Assembly (NCBI RefSeq): GCF_040717535.1
Contig: NZ_JBFEFI010000002.1
Location: 124,001-188,000, forward strand
From: Thalassoglobus sp. JC818
GTDB lineage: Bacteria > Planctomycetota > Planctomycetia > Planctomycetales > Planctomycetaceae
DNA: 64,000 nt
Direction of reading: 5' to 3'
The notes beneath the pieces are model-generated. The model saw only the letters and a list, made by a program, of their open reading frames with translations, was not told where the DNA came from and did no database searches. The translations under genes were made by a program, and so were the position numbers. Below, one piece after another: positions 26,109-36,601 of the stretch (positions are counted from its first letter, which is position 1; each line of letters begins with the position of its first letter).

Positions 26109-27263
26109 ATGCACGGCACTGAAGATGACGGTCCATCGCAATCTCCTCAACGGTTTCGAACAGATTCCGAAGCGATGACGCATGCCTTGTCTCTCGCTCG
26201 GCGCGGTCTGGGCTACGTTGAGCCGAATCCTCCGGTCGGAGCTGTGATCGTCGACTCGCACGGGAATCTGATCGGCGAGGGGCATCATCAGCGATTTGGC
26301 GGACCGCATGCAGAAGTAGTTGCACTGACAAGTGCCACTTCGAAAGTTCGTGGAGCCACGATTTATGTGACACTCGAACCCTGTTCACATTACGGGAAAA
26401 CTCCGCCTTGTGCTGATGCCTTGATTGCAGCGGGACTGTCGAGAGTTGTTATCGGCACAATGGATCCGGCCGAACATGTTTGCGGACAGGGCATCGAACG
26501 GCTTCGGGATGCCGGAATCACTGTCGACGTCGGCGTATGCGAACCTGAAGCACGCCAACTCATTGGACCGTTTAAGAAACTTCAGTGTGAGAAGCTTCCC
26601 TACATTCATGCCAAATGGGCCATGACTCTCGATGGTCGCATCGCCTCCCGGACGAAAGCTTCGAAATGGATTTCCAATGAGCAGTCCCGCAGTATTGTCC
26701 ATCAACTGCGTGGTCGGATGGACGGAGTCCTCACCGGCATCGGAACAGTTCTGGTGGATGATCCGCTGCTGACAGCACGTCCTCAAGGACCGAGAGTCCC
26801 GACTCGCATCATTCTCGATAGACAGCTTCGCCTTCCGCTGGAATCGCAGTTGATTCGCACCGTCGACCAGGCTCCGGTTCTCGTCTTCTGTACCGATCAA
26901 GCTGAGACAGAGCGAATTGAGCAAGTTCGACAGCTCGGTGTCGAAGTCGAAATCGTCGCGATTGATTCAAACACCGATCGAATTGATGTCTTTGCGGTCT
27001 TGCGCGAGCTTGGACGACGGCAGATGACTAACGTTCTCATCGAATCGGGAGGAACGCTGCTTGGTTCGCTGATTGATCAAGATTGCGTTGACGAAGTGCA
27101 CTGCTTCATTGCTCCAAGAATCATCGGCGGCGAAGGAGCCATTTCACCGGTTCTGGGGAACGGATTCGACACAATGGAACAAGCCCGTCGACTTCGAAAT
27201 CCGGAAGTTCAGGCCCTCGACGGCGATGTTTATGTCCGTGGCGAACTCGTTCGATCGCCATGA
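26109..27263 (+). CDS. ribD: Bifunctional riboflavin deaminase/reductase RibD
   Basis: The 384-residue enzyme catalyses the second and third steps of riboflavin synthesis, deamination and side-chain reduction of the pyrimidine. The deaminase half (about 20-160) has the zinc site HAE (His67, Glu69) and PCSHYGKTPPC (Cys92, Cys101). The reductase half (about 165-380) starts LPYIHAKWAMTLDGRIASRT and ends GELV. No other rib gene is in the window. The gene ends 6 bases before the tail of the minus-strand amidohydrolase. Confidence 0.96.
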   Translation: MHGTEDDGPSQSPQRFRTDSEAMTHALSLARRGLGYVEPNPPVGAVIVDSHGNLIGEGHHQRFGGPHAEVVALTSATSKVRGATIYVTLEPCSHYGKTPPCADALIAAGLSRVVIGTMDPAEHVCGQGIERLRDAGITVDVGVCEPEARQLIGPFKKLQCEKLPYIHAKWAMTLDGRIASRTKASKWISNEQSRSIVHQLRGRMDGVLTGIGTVLVDDPLLTARPQGPRVPTRIILDRQLRLPLESQLIRTVDQAPVLVFCTDQAETERIEQVRQLGVEVEIVAIDSNTDRIDVFAVLRELGRRQMTNVLIESGGTLLGSLIDQDCVDEVHCFIAPRIIGGEGAISPVLGNGFDTMEQARRLRNPEVQALDGDVYVRGELVRSP

Positions 27264-27269
27264 CTCGAT

Positions 27270-28484
27270 TTAACGATTGACTGGAACAATCCATTCGCCG
27301 TGCTGCATGACGCCGAGTTCTGAATTTGGATCATCGAACAAGTGCCGCTCCGGGTCTGATCCCGATGCTTCTGACAGCGGGACGACACACAGGGACGCAA
27401 TCCCCCCAGCTGTGAGTCTTCCAGAATCGTGCTGTCCGAGCGCCTGAGCTGCGTTCACTGTTGCGAGTCGTAAAAGGCTCGAGGAAGCGGTATTCGGATT
27501 CTTAGAATGTATGAACGCCAATTCTTTGAAAACGGAGAGGTCAGGATTAGATGCTCGACTGTCCGTTCCAATTGCTACTTTGATTCCACGTTCAATCATC
27601 TGCTGCCAGGGGTGCTGGCCAGTTTGCATTGAAGCATGTGTTCGCGGGCAATAGACGACCGAGAAATTCTCTCGCTTTGAAAGAAATTCGAACTCTTCGT
27701 CGGATAAATAGTTTCCGTGAATCACCAGCACGGGTGATGAGACATCAACCAGTTTTAGGTAGTCGATTGGAGTCTTTCGCGACGCGAAGATGTTTCCGGA
27801 ATCGATGTTTAAGTCGCTGAGCATCTTCTTAAACGGACCAGTCCCATTTCGGAGTAATTCAATTTCCTCGGGGCTTTCGGCCAGATGAAATGCCAGTGGA
27901 ACGTTGTGAGACTCAGCCAGTTGCGCGAGGCGGGCGATCAACTCCGGATGAGTCGAGTAAGGAGCGTGCGGACTGATCGCTGCCCGAATATGCGGAGGGG
28001 ACTCAGCGGACAGAAACTTCTCAGCGATGTCGAGGCTGGCAGAGATTGATGAAAGATCGAGACCGAGAAATTCACGGAACATCACAACATGCTGCGGAGA
28101 GTCAATCTCCGACCAATCACGTTCGGTTCTCCAGTCGCGGGTCGCAATTTCTCCCACGACGGTCGATCCCGATCTCACTGATTCGGCAAGACCCTGAGAA
28201 ATAACTGGATGATTTTGATCAGGCTGGCTGATCTTCCAGCGGATGACTCCGCGAATCCAATCGCAAAAAGAACGGAGAGGCTCTAAGGGGGTGGATCGAG
28301 ACGAGAATTCGAGATGTGTGTGAGCGTTAATCAATCCGGGGATCACAGCGACGTTTCCCAGATCGCTCGCTTCGGCGTCCCCAGCCGCGATATCTTCAAT
28401 TCGCTGGCCGGAGACCGAAAATGAAATATCCGAGAGTGGGGGGCTGTCTCCTGGATAAAACCATCGACATCGATAGCGTTTCAT
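27270..28484 (-). CDS. Amidohydrolase (cytosine deaminase / chlorohydrolase-like)
   Basis: A 404-residue enzyme with a TIM-barrel amidohydrolase layout. The metal site is built from NAHTHLE (residues about 53-59), AFHLAE, VIHGNY and a late GTDS. It belongs to the Atz/Trz and aminohydrolase group; aminodeoxyfutalosine, adenosine or guanine deaminases are possible, and the substrate cannot be decided from sequence. It starts inside the stop codon of the long beta-propeller gene upstream (ATGA overlap at 28481-28484), so translation is probably coupled. Confidence 0.88.
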   Translation of the reverse strand: MKRYRCRWFYPGDSPPLSDISFSVSGQRIEDIAAGDAEASDLGNVAVIPGLINAHTHLEFSSRSTPLEPLRSFCDWIRGVIRWKISQPDQNHPVISQGLAESVRSGSTVVGEIATRDWRTERDWSEIDSPQHVVMFREFLGLDLSSISASLDIAEKFLSAESPPHIRAAISPHAPYSTHPELIARLAQLAESHNVPLAFHLAESPEEIELLRNGTGPFKKMLSDLNIDSGNIFASRKTPIDYLKLVDVSSPVLVIHGNYLSDEEFEFLSKRENFSVVYCPRTHASMQTGQHPWQQMIERGIKVAIGTDSRASNPDLSVFKELAFIHSKNPNTASSSLLRLATVNAAQALGQHDSGRLTAGGIASLCVVPLSEASGSDPERHLFDDPNSELGVMQHGEWIVPVNR

Positions 28485-31400
28485 TGAGCACGTTCTTGAG
28501 ATGTTGCGACTTGTTTCGTCGGTTTAATTTTTAATCGTTCATTGTAAGTCCACAAATCGATCAGTCGTTTATAACGGTCGAAGTGTATGTAAGAGAAACC
28601 CCCGGAATTAGAGAGGCGTTCCCATTCAACGACCGTTTCTCCAGTACGTTTATCGAGGCCAACGAGACGAAGTTTGCGGAACGAACTGTCGAGCTTCGGC
28701 TCCGGTTGATCACTCACGAACAGAATCAGGGGCGAGTTCTCCACCTCGCGAGTCACGAGGTTCATCGTCCAGTTGCGTTCTTTTCTGTTCTTGCGATTCT
28801 TCTTCTCAGCAGGTGCGTCTTCCGGTTCTGGCTCAACCTCTGGCTCCGGCGGATTCAAGCTCTCAGTTGTTCTGGACCAGAGTAACTCTCCGCCTCGATC
28901 AAATGCGAACAAGGTTCCTGGCGTGCGGAATGAAGGCAGATTGACGTATCCGGAACTCGCGTCGCCGTGCGCAACTTTCACAAAAATTCGCAGGGCATCA
29001 GCGAAGCAGTAGATCCGTTTGTTCACCCTCATCAACTCCCCAGGAAGACTTCCCAGCTGACGTCGTTCGCCAGTTTTCAGATCGATCGAAGAGAGTTCAC
29101 CGACTGACGTCAAAACAGCGACCGTCTGAAAGTCGACATCCGTCATCGTTGCTGAGTCTTCGATGTCGATGCTCCAGAGGGTCTCGTCATCGTCTGTTCG
29201 AGTTGCTGCGAGAACCCAGGCTCCCTTCTTTTCATCCGAAGGTTGTGTGAGTGTCACAATGGAGTTTGCGTTCACCTTCAGGCAGTTCAGGGCGAAGTTC
29301 CGATCGGTGATTTCTTCGACTTGAGCTCCGTCAATTCCGCGAATGTGCTGGGTGTCGCGACGGTGACTGGTCAGCAGAAAATCAGGACCATGTGGCCTTC
29401 CGGTTCTTCGAGTGTCGACATCTCGTTCGGTCCACAGAAGTTCTCCGGTGAGCGGATCGAGAGCATGCATTTCTTCGTCGAGGACTAGAACTGCCGAGCT
29501 GTTGGCAGCGAGCAGAAATCCGGTCAACGAGCTTTGCGATGTCAGGTTCAGATGGTTCCGAAACGCTATCGGATTGACCATCGAGTAGGAGTCGTGACGG
29601 GAAGGTCGTCGCAACCTCGCAGCTGCTGCACCGGAGATATCCGGAGAGTAAGACCAAGGAACTTCACGGTCGAGAACTTGAACAGCGTGGAGAACCCCAC
29701 GATGCACGAAGTAAGACATCGAGCCAGCATGTAGTATTCCGACACCAGAGCTGCGAGACAGATACGGAATGCTGCGTACTGGGAATGTCCAATACAGCTG
29801 GCCGCTCTTGCCATCTTCGATGCGGATCCGCTGGTGTTGAGGATGGTACAAGTAGTTCTTTGTCGTCACGACGGGAGAAGACTCCCCTTGCTGCGGAATG
29901 GCGAGAACGTGGTCATCGCGTCCGAGCGTGCCAGCTCTCAAAGCGGCCCAAGAGTCACCCCAGTGATCGTCAATCGCTGGCGATTCCGATGCCAGTTTCT
30001 CGAGTTCATTGAGAGCGGTCTTCGCAGCTTCGTGGCTGTCAATTCCTCCGCGAATCACCGTTGGAGGTGCCTTTAAGATCTCGTTCCAGATGTTGCGTTC
30101 GTCAGCCAGAAGTTTCTTCTGTCGAAAGATGCTGGCCATCTCGACTAAAGCTGGGACTTTTAAGTCATCATCGTTCGAGTCGAGAACTCTTTCGAACCGG
30201 AGCAGGGCATTAGAGAACCGATCTTCGGAACGATCCTGAATCGCGAGTTCAAATTGAAGCTGCGTTCCTGTCGGCGTGGCTGACAGGGCTCGCGCGAGGC
30301 GATCGATATTGAGATGATTCCTGAGCTCAACGGCTTTCAGAGAAATCGTTCGTTCAATTTGCAGTCGTTCGTTTGAAGTGCATTCCTTGAGGATCTGGTC
30401 CAGCTTGCCAGCGATCCAGGAATCGATTCGAACGGTGCGATTGTTTTCTTCAAGATATTCCTTCAGTGACGAAGTCTTGAGAAGCTCCATGCAAATCCCG
30501 ACCGCAGTGACAGCTTCTCCAGAATCAATAGCTGCATTCACCAGGCGTTGTCGGATTTTGACACGATCCACACCTTCGGGAGCGAGATCGCTCAACGATT
30601 GCAGGTCGCCTTCGTGATTGAGAATGCTCTTGTCGATCAGGTTCCAATAGAGTTCGTCGACGGGGTCAATTGAAAACTCGATATTGGGATCGTTCTTGAG
30701 CGTTTCCCGGACGGACCGACAAAGCTCAAAGGCTTCCTGGTCCATTCCTTCTGAGATGAGCTGATTGATATTCCGAAGTGTTTTCACGAACTCTTCGGAC
30801 TGCTCCTGTTGCGATCCGATGCTTCCATCGAGGGCGATTGCCATGCTGTCGAAGCTGGATACGGAGACTAAATAATTTCGGGAGACCTGCATGTTTCCGA
30901 AGCTGGCTCCTTCGACGGCCAGTTGAAACGTTTTCCAGTGCTCGCCAGTCTCAAGATCGACAACCGCGATTTGGTTGTTCTCAAGTGGCAGGAGGAGTTG
31001 GTCGTTAAGAATGACTCCGCGACCACAGACTGAGAGCTCATCGGACGAGAGCGGTTTCTTCCACGCGATCCGCCCGCGTTCGTTCACGTTTCGTGCAACG
31101 ACAAAATTGTTTCCAACGTAAATTGCCAGATCGTTATGAATTCCGGCCAGATATAAGCAATCATCTTTCTCCTGTTGCCAGATCAGCGCTCCGGTTTCTC
31201 GATCCAAACAGAACGAGAAGTTGGTCGAATTTCCGAACTCATCAGGCAACTCGATCGGCGTGCTGATGACATAGTTCTCGTAGGGAATGACCTGCGAACG
31301 ATCCCAACGACGGTTCAGATCTTGAATCGCCTGGAAGGCATTTCCTCCACGAAAACGCCTGCCGCCTTGTTTTCGGTCGCTGTAACGAGTCGCCCAAGCG

Positions 31401-33058
31401 AGTCTGCGCGTCGTGCGATCGACAGCCACGAGCCATCCGCACGTCGTCGGACAGAAGACAAGAGGACCGGAAACTGTCGGCGTACAACTCCAGTAGCGGC
31501 GAATGATGTCGCTGGTAATCGGGCTGGATGGGATTGCGATTGCCTGAGACCACAGCATCTCGCCATTGAATCGATCGAGCACGAACAACGTGACCTGATC
31601 CTCGCGTTCTCCAATGATGTACAATTCTGATCCATCGACGGTTGGAGCGCCGAAGAAGAACGTCCCCGCGAGTGGAGGTGAGAAAGGAGCTTCCACGACT
31701 GCTCCGCCCACTTTCCAGGCCGGTCGGCCGGTGTCGATGTCGTAGACCATGAGACGGTTTGAGCCCCAGCCCGAATCCTGTTTTCCTTCGGAAGCAACTC
31801 GACGCTGCCAGAGATAGGAATTGCTTCTACCGGACTCGGTGAGCACTGAATTGTTCTCGATGACATAGACGAACTCGCCATCGGTGCTCACGCTGCGAGA
31901 GACCTGATCGCGAAGAAGCAGACTCGTGAGCGGACTGACTTCTGAAGCTCTTCCACTCATCTGAAGCGTTCTCAGTGAGTCGCTCATGTCGTTGACGACG
32001 ATCGATTCGAGGTCGTCGACATTGCGATCTTCCCACACAAGCTGACCGGTCGATGCTTCTCGAACTTCCAGGCTGCGCAAGGTTCGAAGCACAATCTTTC
32101 CAGCTGCGAACGCAGTGGACGAGACCGGAATCAGTGTGCGGCCATTCTGTTGAAGATCTGAAAAGATGTGGCTGACCGCGTCACGAATCGCGAATCGTTC
32201 GATTGCCGGTTGGCTCCACGCGGGAACGAGGTTCTTGGGAGAGAAATCACGGTCCGTGAGAAGAGGTGTCTCGGATGTTGCTGTGCGTTGAGCACGATCG
32301 TGAGAGGGGAAGCTGGATCGCAAGTCCGTTTGATCTTGCGGGATGCCGAACTCTTTCGTGAGTGCTTCGACCAGCGAAGGATTGTCCGCCTCGGATGCAA
32401 TCAAGGCTGCCTGTTTCGCCAGGCGTGCGGAAGCTTGGGGGTTTGATTCCTGACGCGCGACACGAGCGAGCAGATCAGCTGCTGAATCGAGTTGGCCCTC
32501 GTCTCTCCATCGGTACGCAAGTTGCCTCAGCGATTCTTGTCCAGTGTCCGTTGCAGAGTATTTCAACCCGGTGGAGTGCAGGATGTCGACGTCTTGTTGG
32601 CGAAGTGCTGAGTCGAGTTGTCTGCGAGCAGCCGGTTGAAATCGATTCTCGTAGTTCCGCAGTGCTTCAGGTGGAACACTCTCCAGAATCCGTTGGACTT
32701 CTCCTTTGAGGGACCGCAGCTCGCGACGGGAATCGAAAAAGAAGGAGTCGTCCGGCGAGTCAATCAGGAACTGGAGGATCTCGATGGCATCGTGCCAGTT
32801 CTGCTTTTCGATTGCGATACGAGCTTGATCGAGACGTCTGGCAAGATCTTGATTCTGCGGTGTCCGTGAATCAAGTTGGTCGCGACCGAGCTTGTCTTGC
32901 TCGATTGCTTCCGCCCCCTCACGGACTTCGCGATCAAGATTCCGGAACCACTCCCCAATCGGATTCTTTTCTTCTGTTGCGTCCTGACTGTTGCCTGTTG
33001 AGGGAAGCAAAATCGTCAGGCAGGTTGCGAGCAACCCGACAACCATCGTCCTCTTCAT
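28481..33058 (-). CDS. Very long secreted PQQ-like beta-propeller protein
   Basis: A product of 1525 residues with a signal peptide (MKRTMVVGLLATCLTILLPSTG). Several blades carry the PQQ/BamB-like W..d..tG pattern (MVYDIDTGRPAWKVGG, LFVLDRFNGEMLWSQ, VAVDRTTRRLAWATRY, FCLDRETGALIWQQE, and a second set from about residue 1080). A helical middle (about 780-1060) and an N-terminal TPR-like stretch (about 70-230) complete it. The start at 33058 follows the signal peptide; the frame is open to 33109. Its position outside the cytoplasm fits the phylum's many large propeller proteins. Function is unknown; it overlaps the amidohydrolase gene by four bases. Confidence 0.88.
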   Translation of the reverse strand: MKRTMVVGLLATCLTILLPSTGNSQDATEEKNPIGEWFRNLDREVREGAEAIEQDKLGRDQLDSRTPQNQDLARRLDQARIAIEKQNWHDAIEILQFLIDSPDDSFFFDSRRELRSLKGEVQRILESVPPEALRNYENRFQPAARRQLDSALRQQDVDILHSTGLKYSATDTGQESLRQLAYRWRDEGQLDSAADLLARVARQESNPQASARLAKQAALIASEADNPSLVEALTKEFGIPQDQTDLRSSFPSHDRAQRTATSETPLLTDRDFSPKNLVPAWSQPAIERFAIRDAVSHIFSDLQQNGRTLIPVSSTAFAAGKIVLRTLRSLEVREASTGQLVWEDRNVDDLESIVVNDMSDSLRTLQMSGRASEVSPLTSLLLRDQVSRSVSTDGEFVYVIENNSVLTESGRSNSYLWQRRVASEGKQDSGWGSNRLMVYDIDTGRPAWKVGGAVVEAPFSPPLAGTFFFGAPTVDGSELYIIGEREDQVTLFVLDRFNGEMLWSQAIAIPSSPITSDIIRRYWSCTPTVSGPLVFCPTTCGWLVAVDRTTRRLAWATRYSDRKQGGRRFRGGNAFQAIQDLNRRWDRSQVIPYENYVISTPIELPDEFGNSTNFSFCLDRETGALIWQQEKDDCLYLAGIHNDLAIYVGNNFVVARNVNERGRIAWKKPLSSDELSVCGRGVILNDQLLLPLENNQIAVVDLETGEHWKTFQLAVEGASFGNMQVSRNYLVSVSSFDSMAIALDGSIGSQQEQSEEFVKTLRNINQLISEGMDQEAFELCRSVRETLKNDPNIEFSIDPVDELYWNLIDKSILNHEGDLQSLSDLAPEGVDRVKIRQRLVNAAIDSGEAVTAVGICMELLKTSSLKEYLEENNRTVRIDSWIAGKLDQILKECTSNERLQIERTISLKAVELRNHLNIDRLARALSATPTGTQLQFELAIQDRSEDRFSNALLRFERVLDSNDDDLKVPALVEMASIFRQKKLLADERNIWNEILKAPPTVIRGGIDSHEAAKTALNELEKLASESPAIDDHWGDSWAALRAGTLGRDDHVLAIPQQGESSPVVTTKNYLYHPQHQRIRIEDGKSGQLYWTFPVRSIPYLSRSSGVGILHAGSMSYFVHRGVLHAVQVLDREVPWSYSPDISGAAAARLRRPSRHDSYSMVNPIAFRNHLNLTSQSSLTGFLLAANSSAVLVLDEEMHALDPLTGELLWTERDVDTRRTGRPHGPDFLLTSHRRDTQHIRGIDGAQVEEITDRNFALNCLKVNANSIVTLTQPSDEKKGAWVLAATRTDDDETLWSIDIEDSATMTDVDFQTVAVLTSVGELSSIDLKTGERRQLGSLPGELMRVNKRIYCFADALRIFVKVAHGDASSGYVNLPSFRTPGTLFAFDRGGELLWSRTTESLNPPEPEVEPEPEDAPAEKKNRKNRKERNWTMNLVTREVENSPLILFVSDQPEPKLDSSFRKLRLVGLDKRTGETVVEWERLSNSGGFSYIHFDRYKRLIDLWTYNERLKIKPTKQVATSQERAQ

Positions 33059-33224
33059 CACCATTGCTGATATTAACCACAGACTGAAATTGAGAAGGAA
33101 TCGAATCACCTTCTCATTGTCACCAATCTGAAGCCGTACGAATAGGGCGCATTTGAGGATTCTTGAACAAGCGTTCTTGAATCACCTGCGTCACGAGGAA
33201 TCGGGCTGACCGAGTTGCAATTCG

Positions 33225-36200
33225 TTAAGCTGCTCGGAGTTCGCGAGAGTGACGGGCCAGGGCGATCCATTGCGTGACATCTTCGAGGCTGGGCAGAGGT
33301 CCGACTTTCGGGGAACGCTGCCACGAAGGCGAATTCGCATGTTGTCGAATCGTTTCGAGGAGTTGCTGAGGCGTGAGTCGCAGGAGTGCTTCAACCTGCG
33401 TGACGCCACAGGCCACGAGGATTTCTGCATGAGCCGCCCGGAGTTCCGGGATTCTGCACAGCAGAGTCGCGAGATGCTGCCATCGCTCAACGACACTCAC
33501 AGTGTATCGCGGTCGGCTGAGCCGTCGGCTGATTTCTCGGGGATCACGATGGAGTAAATCGAAGACGGTGGTCAGACCGATGCGGTTGAGGCGCTCCGCA
33601 GCCCGTTGACCGATTCCGGGAGTTTCGCTGACCAAGCTGTCAGGGCTCAACAGGAATCGATAGTTCGAGCGGGAACGGCTCGTTTCTGCAGTGGCCAGCG
33701 AATCGAGAGCGAAGCGATCCGGCTCCCAGCTGATACTGCCCTTGAGCGGTGCAGGGAATTCCGTTTCGGATTCGACTGTTCGATGCGAAAAGTGAGATGA
33801 GGGTAGCGGGTGCGAACGATCCGTGCGAAGTTCTTGATTTGACTCTCCGCGAGCCTGTCGCATAGTGCGGGAACTTCGAGCGAACTGAATCCACGAATGA
33901 CACAGCTTTTGATTCGGCCGAACCAGCTCGGAACTCAACCATTCCAGAGGACCATATTCTCCCGAACCGGAATGAGCTCGTTCCATGCGGCGAACTAGAT
34001 CTCCCGCGTCAGCTTGAGAAAGTTCGCTGGGGCTGAGGACTCCAATCGCGACGAGCGTTTGAGCATCTCTTCCCGTCAAGTTCGGAACACAGCACAGAAG
34101 TCGAGCCTCCGCTTGCCAGTTGCGAAGAGTTGCTGCCGAAATCTGGAGGCTGTCCAGCGGCATTTCTGTGATCTCGGGGTCGAGCCCGATCAGATCACCA
34201 ATTGTGCGGACGCCAAGTGCCCCCAGTCGTCGCACCATCTGCTCACTCAATGATGGTAGCACACCAATCGATTGATCAGGGGCCAACCAGAATGGTTCGC
34301 GTGCGTGAAGGGAATGAATGATCTGAGAGTCTTCCTGGTGGGAAGCGACTGGAATCCGGTTTTCTGATGGAAGAGGAGCGAGCGGTTGTTGACGAATTCG
34401 GGTGACTTGAGGAATCCGATTCGAACCGGGAAGAGTTCGGACGGAAGTTCCACGTTGTTCGAAGAGCTCCGACAATCGATCCTGACAGGTGAAGAAGAGG
34501 ATCTGCCGATTCTCACCGCATGATTCGATCAACGCATCGACGCAAGCGAGAACGCGATCGTCATCGCTGTCCGAAAGGCACTCGTCGAATACAAGCGGCA
34601 ACTCGACGCCTCTTCGAGAGTATTCATTCCAGAGAGCAAGTCGGAAGCTGAGCGATGCTTGCTCGTTCGTCCCGCGACTCAGGGCTGTCAGCGGCAGCAG
34701 TGTTCCCGACTCGTTCAAGACGTTGAGCTGATCGGTCTTTTCACAGTACTGAAACCCGGTATGTCGGCCATCGGTCATCTTATTGAGAAGTTCGGAGGCT
34801 TCCGTAATCACCGGGCAGCTGACTTCCTGATCAAGATATTCTTGAGTCCGTTGCAGGACTGACTGAAGGACGATCAGCGATTGACTCTGTTCGAGTGCGT
34901 CAGAATGCTGCTGCTCAAGCTCGTTGTACTCTTGCTTGAGAATTTGAATCCGGCGGTCATTCGCATGATCGTGAACCAACGCCCGATGTTCGGCGAGTTC
35001 TTGACGGCAGCTGCAAAGCTCTTCGACGAGACGCCACCAGCTGGTTTGGAGTTTGCGTTTTCGAGCAATCAGTTTTGCTTCCAGCTTGAGAGTCTGCTGA
35101 CGCTGTTCCAGAACGTCTTCGCGTGATGCTGGCTGTGGGAGAGGAGTGCTTTCAGCACGGACAGCTTTCGGTTTCTCAATTCCGTGGTGAACGCATTCGC
35201 ATCGTTGGGCTTCGTTTTCGGTTAACAGCTGTTTGCGTTCGCCGAAATCATTCGACAATTGACTGACGAGAAGTTCGCGTTCTTTCTGCAAGCGTTGAAT
35301 CTGACGGACGAGTTGCCGCTCGCAGCGATCGACACCCTTCCGCTGTGTGAGAATCGTCGAGCGCTGAGTGATGTTCTGTTGTTGGCCGAGGCTTCTGCAG
35401 ATGAGGGCCAGTTGATCCTGAATTGTCGTCAGAGACCGTTGAAATTCCTGTGTGGAAGAGTGTCTCTGACTTGCTGGAATTTCGGTGGGCTGATTGATTG
35501 ATCCCAGCTGATCGATGAGTTGGTGAACTTCTTCTTCGATGCGGGCGATTCCGCTGCGTTGTTGTTCAAAGTTGGCAGCGATCGCCGCTTGATCAGAATG
35601 CGAACCTGTCAAATCTGCAACGAGAACGCTGAGCTCGTAACGGGAACGTGCCAAGTCTTTCAGAACACGTTGCGCATTCGTGATCTCTCGATCAAGAGAG
35701 TCAATTGCCTTCGAATCAAAAGCCTGCATCTGCTGCACTTTTGGTGACTGAGGAGTCGCCTGTGGTTGTCGCGGCTTGGCGAGCTGCTTCTTTGTATTCC
35801 AGAGTCGCAGTTGCAGTTCTGAGAGATCAGCCTGACAAGCTTCCAGTTCAGTAAGTGTCCACTGTGAACGGTCACTCAACGTGCGAATTCGCGTCTGCAG
35901 TTGATCGAGTTTCTGAGACCAGTCGAGATCGCGGCCGCGTTGAGATTGAGCGAGCGAATCAATCTGGTCCCGCAATGCCTTTTTGCGTCGCGTCAATCGT
36001 TCGAGTTCTGCCTGACCCGGGACCGGATCAGCTGCCGCGTTTCGGAAGAGATCAACGGTTTCGATGCGTTCAGCAAGCCACGCCGGATTGGTCGATCGAT
36101 GCACGAGAGAAATGCCGTCTCTTTTTGCGACTCGGACCATTTCAGGGATAGAGTGAGCTTCGTGTCCACTGACGAAGAAGATTGTCCGAATCAGATCTTC

Positions 36201-36554
36201 GTCGAGCTTTGCGATCTGTGATCGGACGTGACTCGGGATCGACTCGTCTGTTGATTTGGTGGTGATCGCCAAAGTGTCTCGATGTCCAGGGCGGGATCGG
36301 CGCGTGATCGCAAAATTAAATTCAGGAAGCGCACACAGAATTCCTCCCCCTGCAGAATGCCCCCCGCTGGCTGGCAGGAAGTGTTGTCGGCGAGAGCGAT
36401 CGAAGCCGCACAAGACGCCGCGCAGGAATTCCAGAACGGTCGACTTTCCGGACCCGTTGGAGCCGTGCAGGACGTTCAAACCGTCTGAGAGGTGTTCGAT
36501 TTGGAAATTGTCGAAAGCACCAAAATGGTCGATCGAAATCCGTCGAAAATTCAT
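33225..36554 (-). CDS. YhaN/SbcC-like AAA ATPase with two C-terminal DUF4332 domains
   Basis: The 1109-residue protein starts like SbcC/YhaN (MNFRRISIDHFGAFDNFQIEHL) and has Walker A GSNGSGKST (31-39), a long coiled coil (about 175-600), an ABC-type signature LSRGTNEQ (about 625) and Walker B LPLVFDECLSDSDDDR (about 650). This is a Rad50-type DNA-repair ATPase. The C-terminal 400 residues hold two DUF4332-like units (about 760-870 and 970-1109), each starting with a helix-hairpin-helix like IGQRAAERLNRIGLTTVFDLL. Those should bind DNA. The adjacent upstream gene encodes a degenerate SbcD/YhaO-like protein, giving the usual nuclease-ATPase pair layout. Confidence 0.9.
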   Translation of the reverse strand: MNFRRISIDHFGAFDNFQIEHLSDGLNVLHGSNGSGKSTVLEFLRGVLCGFDRSRRQHFLPASGGHSAGGGILCALPEFNFAITRRSRPGHRDTLAITTKSTDESIPSHVRSQIAKLDEDLIRTIFFVSGHEAHSIPEMVRVAKRDGISLVHRSTNPAWLAERIETVDLFRNAAADPVPGQAELERLTRRKKALRDQIDSLAQSQRGRDLDWSQKLDQLQTRIRTLSDRSQWTLTELEACQADLSELQLRLWNTKKQLAKPRQPQATPQSPKVQQMQAFDSKAIDSLDREITNAQRVLKDLARSRYELSVLVADLTGSHSDQAAIAANFEQQRSGIARIEEEVHQLIDQLGSINQPTEIPASQRHSSTQEFQRSLTTIQDQLALICRSLGQQQNITQRSTILTQRKGVDRCERQLVRQIQRLQKERELLVSQLSNDFGERKQLLTENEAQRCECVHHGIEKPKAVRAESTPLPQPASREDVLEQRQQTLKLEAKLIARKRKLQTSWWRLVEELCSCRQELAEHRALVHDHANDRRIQILKQEYNELEQQHSDALEQSQSLIVLQSVLQRTQEYLDQEVSCPVITEASELLNKMTDGRHTGFQYCEKTDQLNVLNESGTLLPLTALSRGTNEQASLSFRLALWNEYSRRGVELPLVFDECLSDSDDDRVLACVDALIESCGENRQILFFTCQDRLSELFEQRGTSVRTLPGSNRIPQVTRIRQQPLAPLPSENRIPVASHQEDSQIIHSLHAREPFWLAPDQSIGVLPSLSEQMVRRLGALGVRTIGDLIGLDPEITEMPLDSLQISAATLRNWQAEARLLCCVPNLTGRDAQTLVAIGVLSPSELSQADAGDLVRRMERAHSGSGEYGPLEWLSSELVRPNQKLCHSWIQFARSSRTMRQARGESNQELRTDRSHPLPSSHFSHRTVESETEFPAPLKGSISWEPDRFALDSLATAETSRSRSNYRFLLSPDSLVSETPGIGQRAAERLNRIGLTTVFDLLHRDPREISRRLSRPRYTVSVVERWQHLATLLCRIPELRAAHAEILVACGVTQVEALLRLTPQQLLETIRQHANSPSWQRSPKVGPLPSLEDVTQWIALARHSRELRAA

Positions 36555-36601
36555 CAGTCTACTCCAGGAAAGCTGTTTGAAATCTGAAGAGTGAAAAGCG
36601 T

